A stretch of 52,136 nt of DNA, taken from Verrucomicrobiota bacterium (lineage in GTDB: Bacteria > Verrucomicrobiota > Verrucomicrobiia > Opitutales > Opitutaceae). Shown in pieces: positions 8,003 through 16,614 of this stretch (position 1 is its first letter; each line of letters begins with the position of its first letter). The DNA lies in assembly GCA_023433275.1 (NCBI GenBank), contig JAEZDN010000150.1, positions 1 to 52,136 of the forward strand, in the 5' to 3' direction. The position numbers and the translations under genes are program-made. The notes beneath the pieces were generated by a model that saw only the letters and a program-made list of their open reading frames with translations, was not told where the DNA came from and made no database searches.

Positions 8003-9376
8003 TCAAGGCAGGTCCATCAGGCGGATGCGGCGATATTCCATCTGGCCCATGTCGCCCTCGAGGCCGATGGGACCGGAGGCGGGGACTTTCATCGCTTCCT
8101 CGAGCACCTCACCGTTGCAGGTGGCGCGCGCGACGCCGTCCTTCACAGTGATCTCGATGTCGTTCCAATCGAGCGGGCGATAATTCTTCAGATTCTTGTA
8201 GGGGCCGGCGAGGAGGTAGTCGCGGCATTGGAGTTGCGGACCGCGCACGTAGATGCCGCTGTCGGCATTCGGGAGGGCGCGGAACTGGAGGCGAAGCACG
8301 AAATTCTGGGGGAACTCGCGGGTGGTCCAGAGTTGTTGCACCATGCGGTGGACGGGGGGCGTGCGGACGATGAGCCGGCCGCGTAGCGCGAGGAAGCGGC
8401 CGTCGGGGCTGGCCTTGAGACCGTCGAAGTTCACCGCCTCCTTCACGACGGGCCACGCCGCGGCGTCGACCGAGGAGGACTGCCAGCCGCGGGCTGCCTT
8501 GATTTCGTCGGGCGTGGTGGGCCGGTAGCCCCAGCCGGTGAGATCGTGGCCGTTGAAGAGGCTGACGAAATCGTTCTCGATGGTGAAATTATCATTCTCG
8601 CGATCGAGGTAACCGAGGGTGGCGAAGACGGGGCGGAGGGCGGCGGCCCATTTCGCGTAGCCCTCGTTGTTGGGGTGGAGGAGGTCGGGAAATTCCTCGG
8701 GCTTGGCGTTGTTGTCGGGTCCCGCGAACAGGGTCCACGTGTCGACGAGCGTGACCTGGGGCTGGTCGGCGATGGCCTCGCGGATGAGGCGGTTGAGGCG
8801 GCGGATGAGGTAGGCGGGGCGGTTCTTGTCGGGTGAGCTGGGCATGACCTCGCACACGATGACGGGCATGGCGGGGTTGTGGCGTTTCAGGGCCTCGATG
8901 ATGAGGCGGTAGTTGGTGGCCGCGAGCCAGGGGCTGCCGCCGGGCTCGTCGAGGTCGTTGGTGCCGATGAGGAGGACGACGGCGGCGGGGTTGAGGTCGA
9001 GGACGTCCTCCTTCAGGCGGATAAGGACGCCGCGCGTGGTGTCGCCCGCGATGCCGCGGTTGGCGGTGCGGAGTTCGGGGAAGGAGTTGTCGAAGTTGTC
9101 GTGCCAGCCCTGGGTGATGGAATCGCCGAGGAAGACGATGGCGCCGCGGTCGCGCTCGGCGCGGGCGGCGAAGGAGGCGCGGCGTTCCTGCCAGAGTTTC
9201 TTGAACCAGTCGTAACGGCGGATCGGTCCGTCGCCGGGCAGGCCATCATTGGTGGCGGGGATGGCGAAACGCGAATCCGGTGCGGCGGCGGGCGCGGGCG
9301 CGGCGGGATTGGATCGAGCAAGGACGCTGCCGGCGAGCAGCAGCGAGGCGAGGGCAAGCAGGGCGGGGGTACGCAT
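8003..9376 (-). CDS. SGNH esterase fused to DUF1080 (3-keto-disaccharide hydrolase) domain
   Basis: 457 residues, two domains after a signal peptide (MRTPALLALASLLLAG). Residues about 70-285 form an SGNH/GDSL hydrolase: FLGDSITQG gives the nucleophile Ser, NRGIAGDTT the Gly block, LLIGTNDL the Asn, and DLLHPNNEGY the Asp-His pair. Residues about 290-457 are a concanavalin-like DUF1080 domain (FVSLFNGHDLTGWGY.., SGIYVRGPQ.., DWNDIEITVKDG). The combination suggests removal of acyl groups from a glycan that the second domain binds or cleaves. The start at 9376 is supported by the signal peptide. Confidence 0.85.
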   Translation of the reverse strand: MRTPALLALASLLLAGSVLARSNPAAPAPAAAPDSRFAIPATNDGLPGDGPIRRYDWFKKLWQERRASFAARAERDRGAIVFLGDSITQGWHDNFDNSFPELRTANRGIAGDTTRGVLIRLKEDVLDLNPAAVVLLIGTNDLDEPGGSPWLAATNYRLIIEALKRHNPAMPVIVCEVMPSSPDKNRPAYLIRRLNRLIREAIADQPQVTLVDTWTLFAGPDNNAKPEEFPDLLHPNNEGYAKWAAALRPVFATLGYLDRENDNFTIENDFVSLFNGHDLTGWGYRPTTPDEIKAARGWQSSSVDAAAWPVVKEAVNFDGLKASPDGRFLALRGRLIVRTPPVHRMVQQLWTTREFPQNFVLRLQFRALPNADSGIYVRGPQLQCRDYLLAGPYKNLKNYRPLDWNDIEITVKDGVARATCNGEVLEEAMKVPASGPIGLEGDMGQMEYRRIRLMDLP

Positions 9377-9610
9377 TGGGAAAAGCGGAAGGGCATCACG
9401 AAAGACACGAAACACACGAAAGCCAGTTTTAGGTGAGGCTAACGTGGGAACGGAATGTGAACCGCGAAGGGCGGGAAGGGGCGCAAGGGGAGGGATGGTG
9501 TTTTGGGTGTGATATAGGCAGGGGCGTAGCTTGATCCCCATTTGTCTCTCGGGCGCGCACGAGGCGCGCCCCTACATGAAATGCTCCGCGTTATCCGCGG
9601 GAGATGCTCC

Positions 9611-10498
9611 TCACTTCCTGCGGAAGGCGAAGCGGTGGTAGAGCATCCCGCGCTGGCGGAATGCGGTGTGCATTTGGCCGCCGGCGAGGCCGGCGAATTC
9701 GCCGAAGAGGTGCTGGAAGGCGGGCGGGATGAGCTCGGCGATGAGCTTGCGCTTGCGAGCGTCGTCGGCCTCGAGGGCGGCGGCCACGGCGGCGGTGATG
9801 TCCTCGTGCTCGACTTGGGTCCAGCCGGCTTGCGCGGCGAGCTCGGCGTGCCAGGCGGGGATTTCGGAGGCGGGACGAAAATCGGTGTAGAGAAACCAGC
9901 CGCCGGGGCGGAGGACGCGTACGGCCTCGGCGAAGAAGCGGTCGATGTGGCCGTAGCAGTGGCTGCTCTCGACGTTGAGCACGGCGTCGAAGCTGGCGTC
10001 GGGGAAGGGCAGGCGCTCGGCGTCACCGACCACGAACGCGAGGTTGGAAACCGCGGCGTGGCGTTGCTGGCAGAGGGCGACGGCTTGCGGGGAGAAATCG
10101 GCGCCCGTGATTTTCGCCGGATGGTGGTAGCGGGCGACGAAGCTCGCGCCGCCGCCGCGGCCGGAGCCGACTTCGAGGACGGTTTTGTTAGCGAGATTGG
10201 TGGCGGACGCGACGCGGTGGTAGAGTTGGATGCAGAGGCGATCGGGTTCGTCCTCCTTCGCCAAGGCTAAGGAGGACAGGGCCTCTTTCGCTGAGGTGGC
10301 GGGAGTCGGGCCGCTCTTCGCCGGGGCTACGGGGGACGCCCTCCCCGAGTCATCATGAACCTCGAGGAAGCCGTAGTTCATGAAGGTCCAGTCGCCAGCC
10401 TGATAGCGTTTGGCCAGGCGGCCATACCACCAGCGCCAGAGCAGGCGGCGCAGGAGCGGCGAGGACTCGAGGAGGAAGACAACGAAGGTGATCAACAT
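9611..10498 (-). CDS. SAM-dependent class I methyltransferase with repeat-encoded insert
   Basis: 295 residues. A hydrophobic N-terminal stretch (LITFVVFLL) may anchor it to the membrane. The Rossmann motifs are clear: VLEVGSGRGGG (motif I), AKITGADFSPQAV, VVGDAERLPF and VLRPGGWFLYTDF. The substrate is unknown, and the closest look is the phthiotriol or sterol-type methyltransferases. Residues about 52-83 are an Ala/Pro/Ser-rich stretch encoded by three degenerate copies of a palindromic unit, between the N-terminal region and the catalytic fold. The neighbouring acyltransferase on the same strand (92 bases upstream) may share its transcript. Confidence 0.8.
   Translation of the reverse strand: MLITFVVFLLESSPLLRRLLWRWWYGRLAKRYQAGDWTFMNYGFLEVHDDSGRASPVAPAKSGPTPATSAKEALSSLALAKEDEPDRLCIQLYHRVASATNLANKTVLEVGSGRGGGASFVARYHHPAKITGADFSPQAVALCQQRHAAVSNLAFVVGDAERLPFPDASFDAVLNVESSHCYGHIDRFFAEAVRVLRPGGWFLYTDFRPASEIPAWHAELAAQAGWTQVEHEDITAAVAAALEADDARKRKLIAELIPPAFQHLFGEFAGLAGGQMHTAFRQRGMLYHRFAFRRK
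10250..10345. repeat. Three-unit palindromic repeat inside the methyltransferase gene
   Basis: The first unit contains a perfect 9-base inverted repeat, GTCCTCCTT at 10250-10258 and AAGGAGGAC at 10269-10277. Two more degenerate units follow, each with a TTCGC..GGCT-like core and GGAG or GGGAC tail. In the protein they give three Ala-Lys steps (AKSG, AKEA, AKED). Confidence 0.7.
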
Positions 10499-10589
10499 GG
10501 GGACTCGGCGGGCGTTTGCGTCTCACGCAGAGGGGCGTCACAGGGAGGTTTCTTTGCGACCTTTGCGGCGGCGGCGTGAGGCAGTTGAC

Positions 10590-11741
10590 CTAGAGAATGG
10601 ACCTGAGGCCGGGGATCCGTTTCGCGATGTCGGCGAGGGCGTAGCTGGCGAGGAGGCCGGTGATGGTCAGGAGCGCGGCGAGCATGAAGGGGCCGTGGGC
10701 GGTTTCGAGCGGCCGGAAGAGCATGGTCAGGGCGACCAGCACGGGGGCGTGGAGGACGTACATGGCGAATGAGCGGTCGGAGAGCCAGCGAAGGACGGGG
10801 TGGTCGACGTTCAGCAGGCGCGCGAAGAGGGTGAGGCAGCCAAGGCCGAGGGCGACGCCGGTGAGTTGTTCCCAGGCGGCGAGGCCGAAGGCCTGCGGAT
10901 TCCATCCGCCGAAATAGGAGATGGCGCCGCCGGAAGGCAGCGGGCCGCCGAGCATGAGGACCACGGCCAGGAGGATCGGACCGCCGATCAAGCCGAGCCA
11001 TCCCGCGCGCGAGGCGCGGGCGGTGCGGGCGAGCGGGACAAGCCAGCCGCCGCGCGCGGCGGCTAGTCCGGCGAGGAAGGCGGCGATGTATTGGGGGAAA
11101 AAGCAGAGCTGGAAATTGAGAACGTTGGTGCCGATCGGCTGGACGGTGCGGACGAGGAAGGTGGCGAGCGCGAGGCCGATGGCGAAGAGCCAGAGTTGCG
11201 CGGACGTCGGCGGTACCGCGATGGAGGGCGAGGGAGGCGGCGCGAAGGGACGGAACTGCCGCCAGCCGACGAGCAGGGAGCAGAAGAGGAGCAGCGCGAA
11301 GGCGAACCAGAGCGGACCGCTCTCGCCGAAAAACTCACCGCTGAGGACGAAACGGCGGTACCACGCGAGCTTCGAGCCGAAGGCATGGTCCCATGGATTC
11401 AGCCCGATCACGATGGCCGGGTGGATGACCAGCATGTAGAGCAGCGTGGGCAGGCCGAGGCGGACGAGCCGCTCGCGCAGGAAGGCGCCGGCGCCGCGGC
11501 GCGTGAGCGAGGCATGGGCGAAGTAACCGGCCAGGAGGAAGAGCAGGCCCATGAAGAACGACTGCAGGTGACCCTGCCAAAAGATGAAGAAAACCTTTTC
11601 GCCCATCGGCGGATCGCGATCCGCCATGAAGTACCAGTCGCCAACGTGGCTGTAGGTCACGCATGCATGCATGCAGACCACGAGGAAGATCGCGAACGTT
11701 CGGAGGTGATCGACCCAAGGCAGGCGCGAGGGGGAGCCCAT
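10590..11741 (-). CDS. Membrane acyltransferase (acyltransferase 3 family)
   Basis: 383 residues, polytopic, with about ten hydrophobic segments. The first segment holds the family signature WVDHLRTFAIFLVVCMHA with Arg and His spaced as in OafA-type O-acyltransferases. They transfer acetyl or other acyl groups to surface glycans or lipids. Substrate unknown. ATG 11741 is preferred because the family begins at this point. An upstream TTG at 11777 is possible. Confidence 0.85.
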   Translation of the reverse strand: MGSPSRLPWVDHLRTFAIFLVVCMHACVTYSHVGDWYFMADRDPPMGEKVFFIFWQGHLQSFFMGLLFLLAGYFAHASLTRRGAGAFLRERLVRLGLPTLLYMLVIHPAIVIGLNPWDHAFGSKLAWYRRFVLSGEFFGESGPLWFAFALLLFCSLLVGWRQFRPFAPPPSPSIAVPPTSAQLWLFAIGLALATFLVRTVQPIGTNVLNFQLCFFPQYIAAFLAGLAAARGGWLVPLARTARASRAGWLGLIGGPILLAVVLMLGGPLPSGGAISYFGGWNPQAFGLAAWEQLTGVALGLGCLTLFARLLNVDHPVLRWLSDRSFAMYVLHAPVLVALTMLFRPLETAHGPFMLAALLTITGLLASYALADIAKRIPGLRSIL

Positions 11742-11966
11742 GGGCGGGCAGCATGGGAGCGTCTGCAGGAGCCGCAAAGCAAAAGCCCGGCGGGCGTTAG
11801 CGGAAGGCTTGCGCGTGCGGAGCGGAACGAGAATGGCGGGTCGGGGGAATGGGAACCGGAGACCCCCGGGAAGCCGAATGGTGGCGATTTTGACCTGGTG
11901 CAGTTACCGGTTCGGCGAGCCGATCCACCATGTTATCTCGCGGCGGCTTCTTGGGCTGATCTTCCG

Positions 11967-13526
11967 CTAATGCAGCGATTCCACGGTGGCGGCGGCGAGC
12001 AGAAGGCGACGCTGCGCGGGGGAAAGGCCGGAGGTGAGGACGGCGGCGGTGTAATCGCGCTGCCGGTTGAGGTATTCCCGGTGGCGGTAATGCCCGAGGA
12101 CCGTGGCGGCGAACTGGTCGGGAGTCTGGCCGCGCGTCGAATCCGGTGAGCGGGCTTGGTGGCTCGCGATGGCCGCGCGCACTTGTTCGCGCACCACCGC
12201 GAGCGCGGCGAAACGGGCGGACACTTCCTCGTTGAACTCGCGGATGTGAGCGAGGACGAGGTCGCGGTGGCTGGGGCTGTCACCGTGGGTGGTGACTGCG
12301 ATGACAAACGCATTGCCCTGCTGGACGAGTTCCAGGCGGTCGTCGCGCAGGTGGGCGCGAAATTCCGCCAAGCGGTTGCGGAGATCGGCTTGCAGGGCGG
12401 CGGTGCGCTCTGCGAGGCTGATGATCTGGGGCGCGAGATCGGTTGGAATTTCCGGAGTGGCGGCGGGACCGGCAGGGGTCAGTGCGGCGAGAGCCGGGCG
12501 GAGTTCGTCGGCCAGAATATCGAGCTCGGCAAATCGCGGGGCTTGCGCGGCCGAGAGACGCTCGAAGGCCGGCGTGTTGTCGTGGTTGAAAATCTGTCGC
12601 CGATCGCTCTCCAGGAGGGCGAGGAGTTCCGCCTTCAAAGCGGTCTTTCGCCGTTGGAAGTCGTCGAACCGCGCGGCGGCTTCGCGAGACAGGCCATCAG
12701 GCACGGCGATGCGCGCGCCGGCGGGCCAGAAGAAGTTGGCAGGAGGGACGCCGATTGGCTCGGGCTCGATGCGAAGCCGTCGTTCCTGAGCCATTTCCTC
12801 GAGCAGCTGGCGCTGGACCAGGGAAAGGCCCGCGCGAAAGTGCGCCGCGGAGAGCAGCATGCGGATGTCTGCCAGCGTGTCCTTGAAGGCGGGGTTTTCC
12901 TCCACTGGCACGAGGTTGCCGATGTCGGAAGCGATCGGCTTGAAGGGCGCCGGGTGCGTGAGGGCGTGGCGGATCTGCTCGGCTTCGGCCTCGAGTTCAA
13001 GCAGGCGCGGAGTTTGGGCGGCGGCCAATCCGGCCAGGGCGCGCGTGCGCGTGTCGGCATCCACCTCGGGACCGCGGTCCAACTCGACGCGGAGTTCGGT
13101 CAGGAGCGTGAGCCGGGCCGTGCGGTAGCCGGCCAGCTGGTCGGCTCGCGGGTCGGGCAGGCGGTTTTGCGCCGCCAGGTTTCCGTAGGCCATGAAAAAG
13201 GGTTCGCCGGCCGCCTCGCGCGGGTAGGACGGTGCGAGGGCGGACGAAGGAACGGGGATCTCGACGCCCAGCACGGGCAGCAAGGCGGGAAGAAAGTAGG
13301 CGGCAAATGGCGAACGCGCGCCGGCGTCGGACTGGATCGACGGGACCGAGCCCATGCCCGAATGCGGCCGGCCGCCGGGGCCGAGGGAGGGGCCGGTGTC
13401 GACGGTTTCGCGGATCGGGAGATTCACGACCTGGGCCGACGCCAGGGGGGTGGAGGCGAGGAGCAGCGCGGCGGCGAGACAGGGCGTAGACCTCCAGGTA
13501 ACAGACGACTGGCGGCGGGTATTCAC
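11967..13526 (-). CDS. Secreted duplicated-repeat protein A (tandem paralog)
   Basis: 519 residues from GTG 13526, function not recognised. A signal peptide ends ASTPLASAQ. The mature part is two copies of one module of about 200 residues. Each module has an FFxAxG-like start, a helix with AAAQTPRLLELEAEAEQI or SAAQAPRFAELDILADEL, and an end motif GLSLVQRQLLEE or GLSPAQRRLLLA. The next gene upstream (13666-15297) is a paralog with the same order of motifs. The frame extends to 13649, but the signal peptide favours the GTG. Mostly helical. A cell-envelope or extracellular role is likely from the signal peptide only. Confidence 0.75.
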   Translation of the reverse strand: MNTRRQSSVTWRSTPCLAAALLLASTPLASAQVVNLPIRETVDTGPSLGPGGRPHSGMGSVPSIQSDAGARSPFAAYFLPALLPVLGVEIPVPSSALAPSYPREAAGEPFFMAYGNLAAQNRLPDPRADQLAGYRTARLTLLTELRVELDRGPEVDADTRTRALAGLAAAQTPRLLELEAEAEQIRHALTHPAPFKPIASDIGNLVPVEENPAFKDTLADIRMLLSAAHFRAGLSLVQRQLLEEMAQERRLRIEPEPIGVPPANFFWPAGARIAVPDGLSREAAARFDDFQRRKTALKAELLALLESDRRQIFNHDNTPAFERLSAAQAPRFAELDILADELRPALAALTPAGPAATPEIPTDLAPQIISLAERTAALQADLRNRLAEFRAHLRDDRLELVQQGNAFVIAVTTHGDSPSHRDLVLAHIREFNEEVSARFAALAVVREQVRAAIASHQARSPDSTRGQTPDQFAATVLGHYRHREYLNRQRDYTAAVLTSGLSPAQRRLLLAAATVESLH

Positions 13527-13665
13527 GGTGGGGTGGCTTGAGGGGGAGACTGACAACCGGCAAGAGGTGCAGACTGGAAGAGAGCACGCATGTTCCGCGG
13601 AGGTTGCGCGGGTCGAACGACGGGTGGGGCAGGGGCCCTGATCGGTCAACCCGGGCCGGTGGCGG

Positions 13666-15297
13666 TCACCACGCGGCCAGCCGGTGTTGCTCGAGCCTGC
13701 GCAGCGAAGCTTGGAAGAGTAGTCGACGTTGGGCGGGCGACAGGCCGGGGATCAGGATGGCGGCGTGATAGTCGGTGAAGCGCCGCCAGGTTTCCTCGCG
13801 GTCGTATATCGCGGCGAGTTGGGCGGACAGGCCGGTGGCGAGGGGCGCTTCGTCGCCGAGCGAGGCGCGATAACTCTCGACGGCCACGCGGGCTTTTTCG
13901 GTATCCGCCGCGAGCTCGTGGTATTCGCGGGCGAGTTCGCCCCGGATTTCGGCGAGGCGGGCCAGCAACGCCTTGGGCCGCGGCCGGGCGTTGCCCGAGG
14001 AGTCGGCCGCCGAGACCATGTTGATGACCGGTTCGCTCTCATGAAAGGCGAGTTCGAATCGGGCCGGAGCGAACTCGCGATTGAGGGTCTGGAGGCGTCG
14101 TTCGGTGCCGGCTTGGAAGGCGGTTTTCCGCGCCACGGCCTGGCCGACTTGAAGAATCAGGTCGGCGGGAAGGCGGGACGGAGGCGGCTGGGCGAAGGCG
14201 GATTTCTCCGGGAGCGTGAGGCGAATTTCCTCCGCGAGGCGGTGCAGTTCCTCGAAGCGGGGAGCCTGTTGCGTGGCCAGCGCGCTGTATTTGCCGGCGC
14301 GTTGCGCCGCGCCGAGCGCCTCCTGGTCGTAGACGACGGCGCGCTGCAGTTCGTCCTTCAGCGCGTCCCGCAGCTCGCCGAAGCGGGCCAGCAGGGTCGT
14401 CGACGCGGGCGGGAGATCGGCCCAGCGGATGCGGGCGGACGAGGGGAGGAAGTACACGGCGCGCGTCTCGTGGCGACGGGTGGGAGCGGCCACGGACTGG
14501 AGGGCGATTTCCTGGAGCAGGTGGCGTTGTTCCAGGGACAAGCCGCCGTGGAATTGCGCGGCGTACAGCGCCGACAGATACGTGCGCAAGCCCGGGGTGG
14601 CGCGGGCGGCGGCGGAATTGCGCTCTCGTTCGAGCGCGAGGCCCGGGTCGAAGGTGGTGAGTTCGGCCCGGAGTTCCTCGGCGGATTGCTCGAGCTTGAG
14701 CAACGCGGGTTGCTGGGTCGCGGCGAACTCGGCGAGGGCGGACCGACGGGCCTCGGGCGGGAGGGCGGCGGTCCCGGCCAGCCGGGTGCGCAGGGCGGCG
14801 GCGAGTGCGTCGCGGGATTCGCAATAATTGTCGATGCGTTGGAGTTGCGCGGGCTTGAGCAGCTTCCGGAGGCGCAGGCTGCCGTGCGGCATGAAAAAGA
14901 TCTCGCCGGCGTAGTCGGCCAGGCTGGCGGGATAGTTGAACGCGGCGAAATCGAGCTGGGGCTCGAGGAAGACGGGCGGCAAGGCGGCGAGGAAGACCAT
15001 GGCCTTCATGCGCTCCGGCGTGGCGGAGATCCAGTTGTCGTAGACGAAGCGCTGTTGGTATTCGGTCATCACCCGCGACTGGTACTCGCGCTCGGCGGAC
15101 TCCATGTTGTGCAATCTCAGGCGTTCCTCTTCGTCGACCACGCCGGCGACTGCCGGCGGAAGGCTCTGAGCGGGAAGGAACGGGCCCGGGAGGATTAAGG
15201 CTGGAAGCGCCAGGCGGGCGACCAGGACGATGAGGGTGGCCGGCGCGACGGAAACACCGAGGCGCGACGGGGACAGGGACCGGGCGGGGCAGTTCAT
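13666..15297 (-). CDS. Secreted duplicated-repeat protein B (tandem paralog)
   Basis: 543 residues, paralog of the product of 11967-13526. The signal region (residues 1-45) is hydrophobic and Leu/Ala rich. It shares the EIFFMPHGSLRLRKLL start of module 1, the QQPALLKLEQSAEELR helix, the end motif GGLSLEQRHLLQEI, then module 2 with QQAPRFEELHRLAEEI and the final IPGLSPAQRRLLFQ. The two genes lie 139 bases apart in the same direction and are probably an ancient duplication. Function unknown. They follow kdgK on the same strand, 182 bases away. Confidence 0.78.
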   Translation of the reverse strand: MNCPARSLSPSRLGVSVAPATLIVLVARLALPALILPGPFLPAQSLPPAVAGVVDEEERLRLHNMESAEREYQSRVMTEYQQRFVYDNWISATPERMKAMVFLAALPPVFLEPQLDFAAFNYPASLADYAGEIFFMPHGSLRLRKLLKPAQLQRIDNYCESRDALAAALRTRLAGTAALPPEARRSALAEFAATQQPALLKLEQSAEELRAELTTFDPGLALERERNSAAARATPGLRTYLSALYAAQFHGGLSLEQRHLLQEIALQSVAAPTRRHETRAVYFLPSSARIRWADLPPASTTLLARFGELRDALKDELQRAVVYDQEALGAAQRAGKYSALATQQAPRFEELHRLAEEIRLTLPEKSAFAQPPPSRLPADLILQVGQAVARKTAFQAGTERRLQTLNREFAPARFELAFHESEPVINMVSAADSSGNARPRPKALLARLAEIRGELAREYHELAADTEKARVAVESYRASLGDEAPLATGLSAQLAAIYDREETWRRFTDYHAAILIPGLSPAQRRLLFQASLRRLEQHRLAAW

Positions 15298-15429
15298 GGG
15301 GTAGGGCGGATCAGCCTGGCCCGGGTCGATCGCGCCTCACGTTGCCGGCCGGCGCGGGAGAAATCAATGCAAACGAACGCCCGGGCGGTGAGGCCCGGGC
15401 GTGGGGTGGGTGGAAATGGAACGCGCCTT

Positions 15430-15475
15430 GGGCGCGTGGGAGGGCGTGGACGAGCCACGCCCCGACAGGAGAACG
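15430..15475. repeat. Partial dispersed repeat (GGGCGTGG..CCACGCCCC)
   Basis: GGGCGTGGACGAGCCACGCCCC is the reverse of the GTGGCTCGTCCACGCC hairpin of the long dispersed repeat. A short GCGCCTTGGGCGC palindrome stands beside it. It lies in the gap downstream of kdgK. Confidence 0.6.
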
Positions 15476-15479
15476 GCGA

Positions 15480-16574
15480 TCAGCGCACGACGCGGGCGCC
15501 GCCGCCGCCGATGGTCTTCTCGACTTCCTTGCGGGTGGCCATCGACGTGTCGCCGGGCGTCGTCGAGGCGAGCGCGCCGTGGGCGGCGCCGTATTCGACG
15601 GCCTTCTGCGGGTCGTTGAACTGAAGGAAGCCGAACTGCAGGCCCGAGGCGAAGGAGTCGCCACCGCCGACGCGGTCGAGGATCTCGAGTTTCGGGTATT
15701 TCCGGCTTTCGTGGAATTTGCCGTCGTGCCAGAGGATCGCGGACCAGTCGTTGACGGTGGCGGTGTGGACGTGGCGGAGCGTCGTCGCGGCGACCTTGAA
15801 GTTTTTGAATTCCTGCACGGCGGTCTCGATCATGGCCTTGAAGGCCTCGGTCTCGATGTGCTTGAGGTCCTCGGCGCCCTTGACGGCGAAGCCGAGCGAG
15901 GCGGTGAAGTCCTCCTCGTTGCCGATCATGACGTCGACGTACTTGGCGATCTCGCGGTTGACCTCCTGGGCCTTCTTGAGGCCGCCGATGGTTTTCCAGA
16001 GGGAGGGCCGGTAGTTGAGGTCGTAGCTGACGATCGTGCCGTGCTTGTTGGCGGCCTTGACGGCCTCGACGGTGACCTCGGCGGTGGAGGCGGAGAGCGC
16101 GGCGAAGATGCCGCCGGTGTGGAACCAGCGGACGCCGAGCTTGCCGAAGATGTGTTCCCAGTCGATGTCACCGGGCTTCAGTTGCGAGGCCGCGGTGTTG
16201 CCGCGGTCGGGGTTGCCGACGGCGCCGCGGATGCCGAAGCCGCGCTCGGTGAAGTTGAGGCCGTTGCGGACGGTGCGGCCGATGCCGTCGTCCTCGCGCC
16301 ACTTGATGAACTGCGTGTCGACGCCGCCCTGCATGATGAAGTCCTCGACGAGGTGGCCGACCTCGTTGTCGACGAAGGCGGTGACGACGGCGGTCTTGAG
16401 ACCGAAGCATTTGCGGAGGCCCCGGGAGGTGTTGTATTCGCCGCCGCCCTCCCAGACTTCGAAATTCCGCGCGGTGCGGATGCGGCCCTCGCCGGGATCG
16501 AGACGAAGCATGACTTCGCCGAGGGAGATTTGGTCAAAGGCGCAGGAGGAGGCGGGTTTGATATTCAGGCTCAT
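15480..16574 (-). CDS. kdgK: 2-dehydro-3-deoxygluconate (KDG) kinase
   Basis: 364 residues, PfkB sugar-kinase fold. It begins with LGEVMLRLDPGEGRIRTARNFEVWEGGGEYN, the N-terminal substrate-side block of KDG kinases, and has the PfkB signature DRVGGGDSFASG with the catalytic base Asp306. It converts KDG to KDPG, which Eda then cleaves. eda lies two genes upstream on the same strand, supporting the specificity. ATG 16574 is preferred; an earlier in-frame ATG at 16628 would add 18 residues of low similarity. Confidence 0.9.
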   Translation of the reverse strand: MSLNIKPASSCAFDQISLGEVMLRLDPGEGRIRTARNFEVWEGGGEYNTSRGLRKCFGLKTAVVTAFVDNEVGHLVEDFIMQGGVDTQFIKWREDDGIGRTVRNGLNFTERGFGIRGAVGNPDRGNTAASQLKPGDIDWEHIFGKLGVRWFHTGGIFAALSASTAEVTVEAVKAANKHGTIVSYDLNYRPSLWKTIGGLKKAQEVNREIAKYVDVMIGNEEDFTASLGFAVKGAEDLKHIETEAFKAMIETAVQEFKNFKVAATTLRHVHTATVNDWSAILWHDGKFHESRKYPKLEILDRVGGGDSFASGLQFGFLQFNDPQKAVEYGAAHGALASTTPGDTSMATRKEVEKTIGGGGARVVR

Positions 16575-16614
16575 GGTTATTGGGTAGGGAAAGGCGCAAA
16601 CGGGAGCGGGGCAA

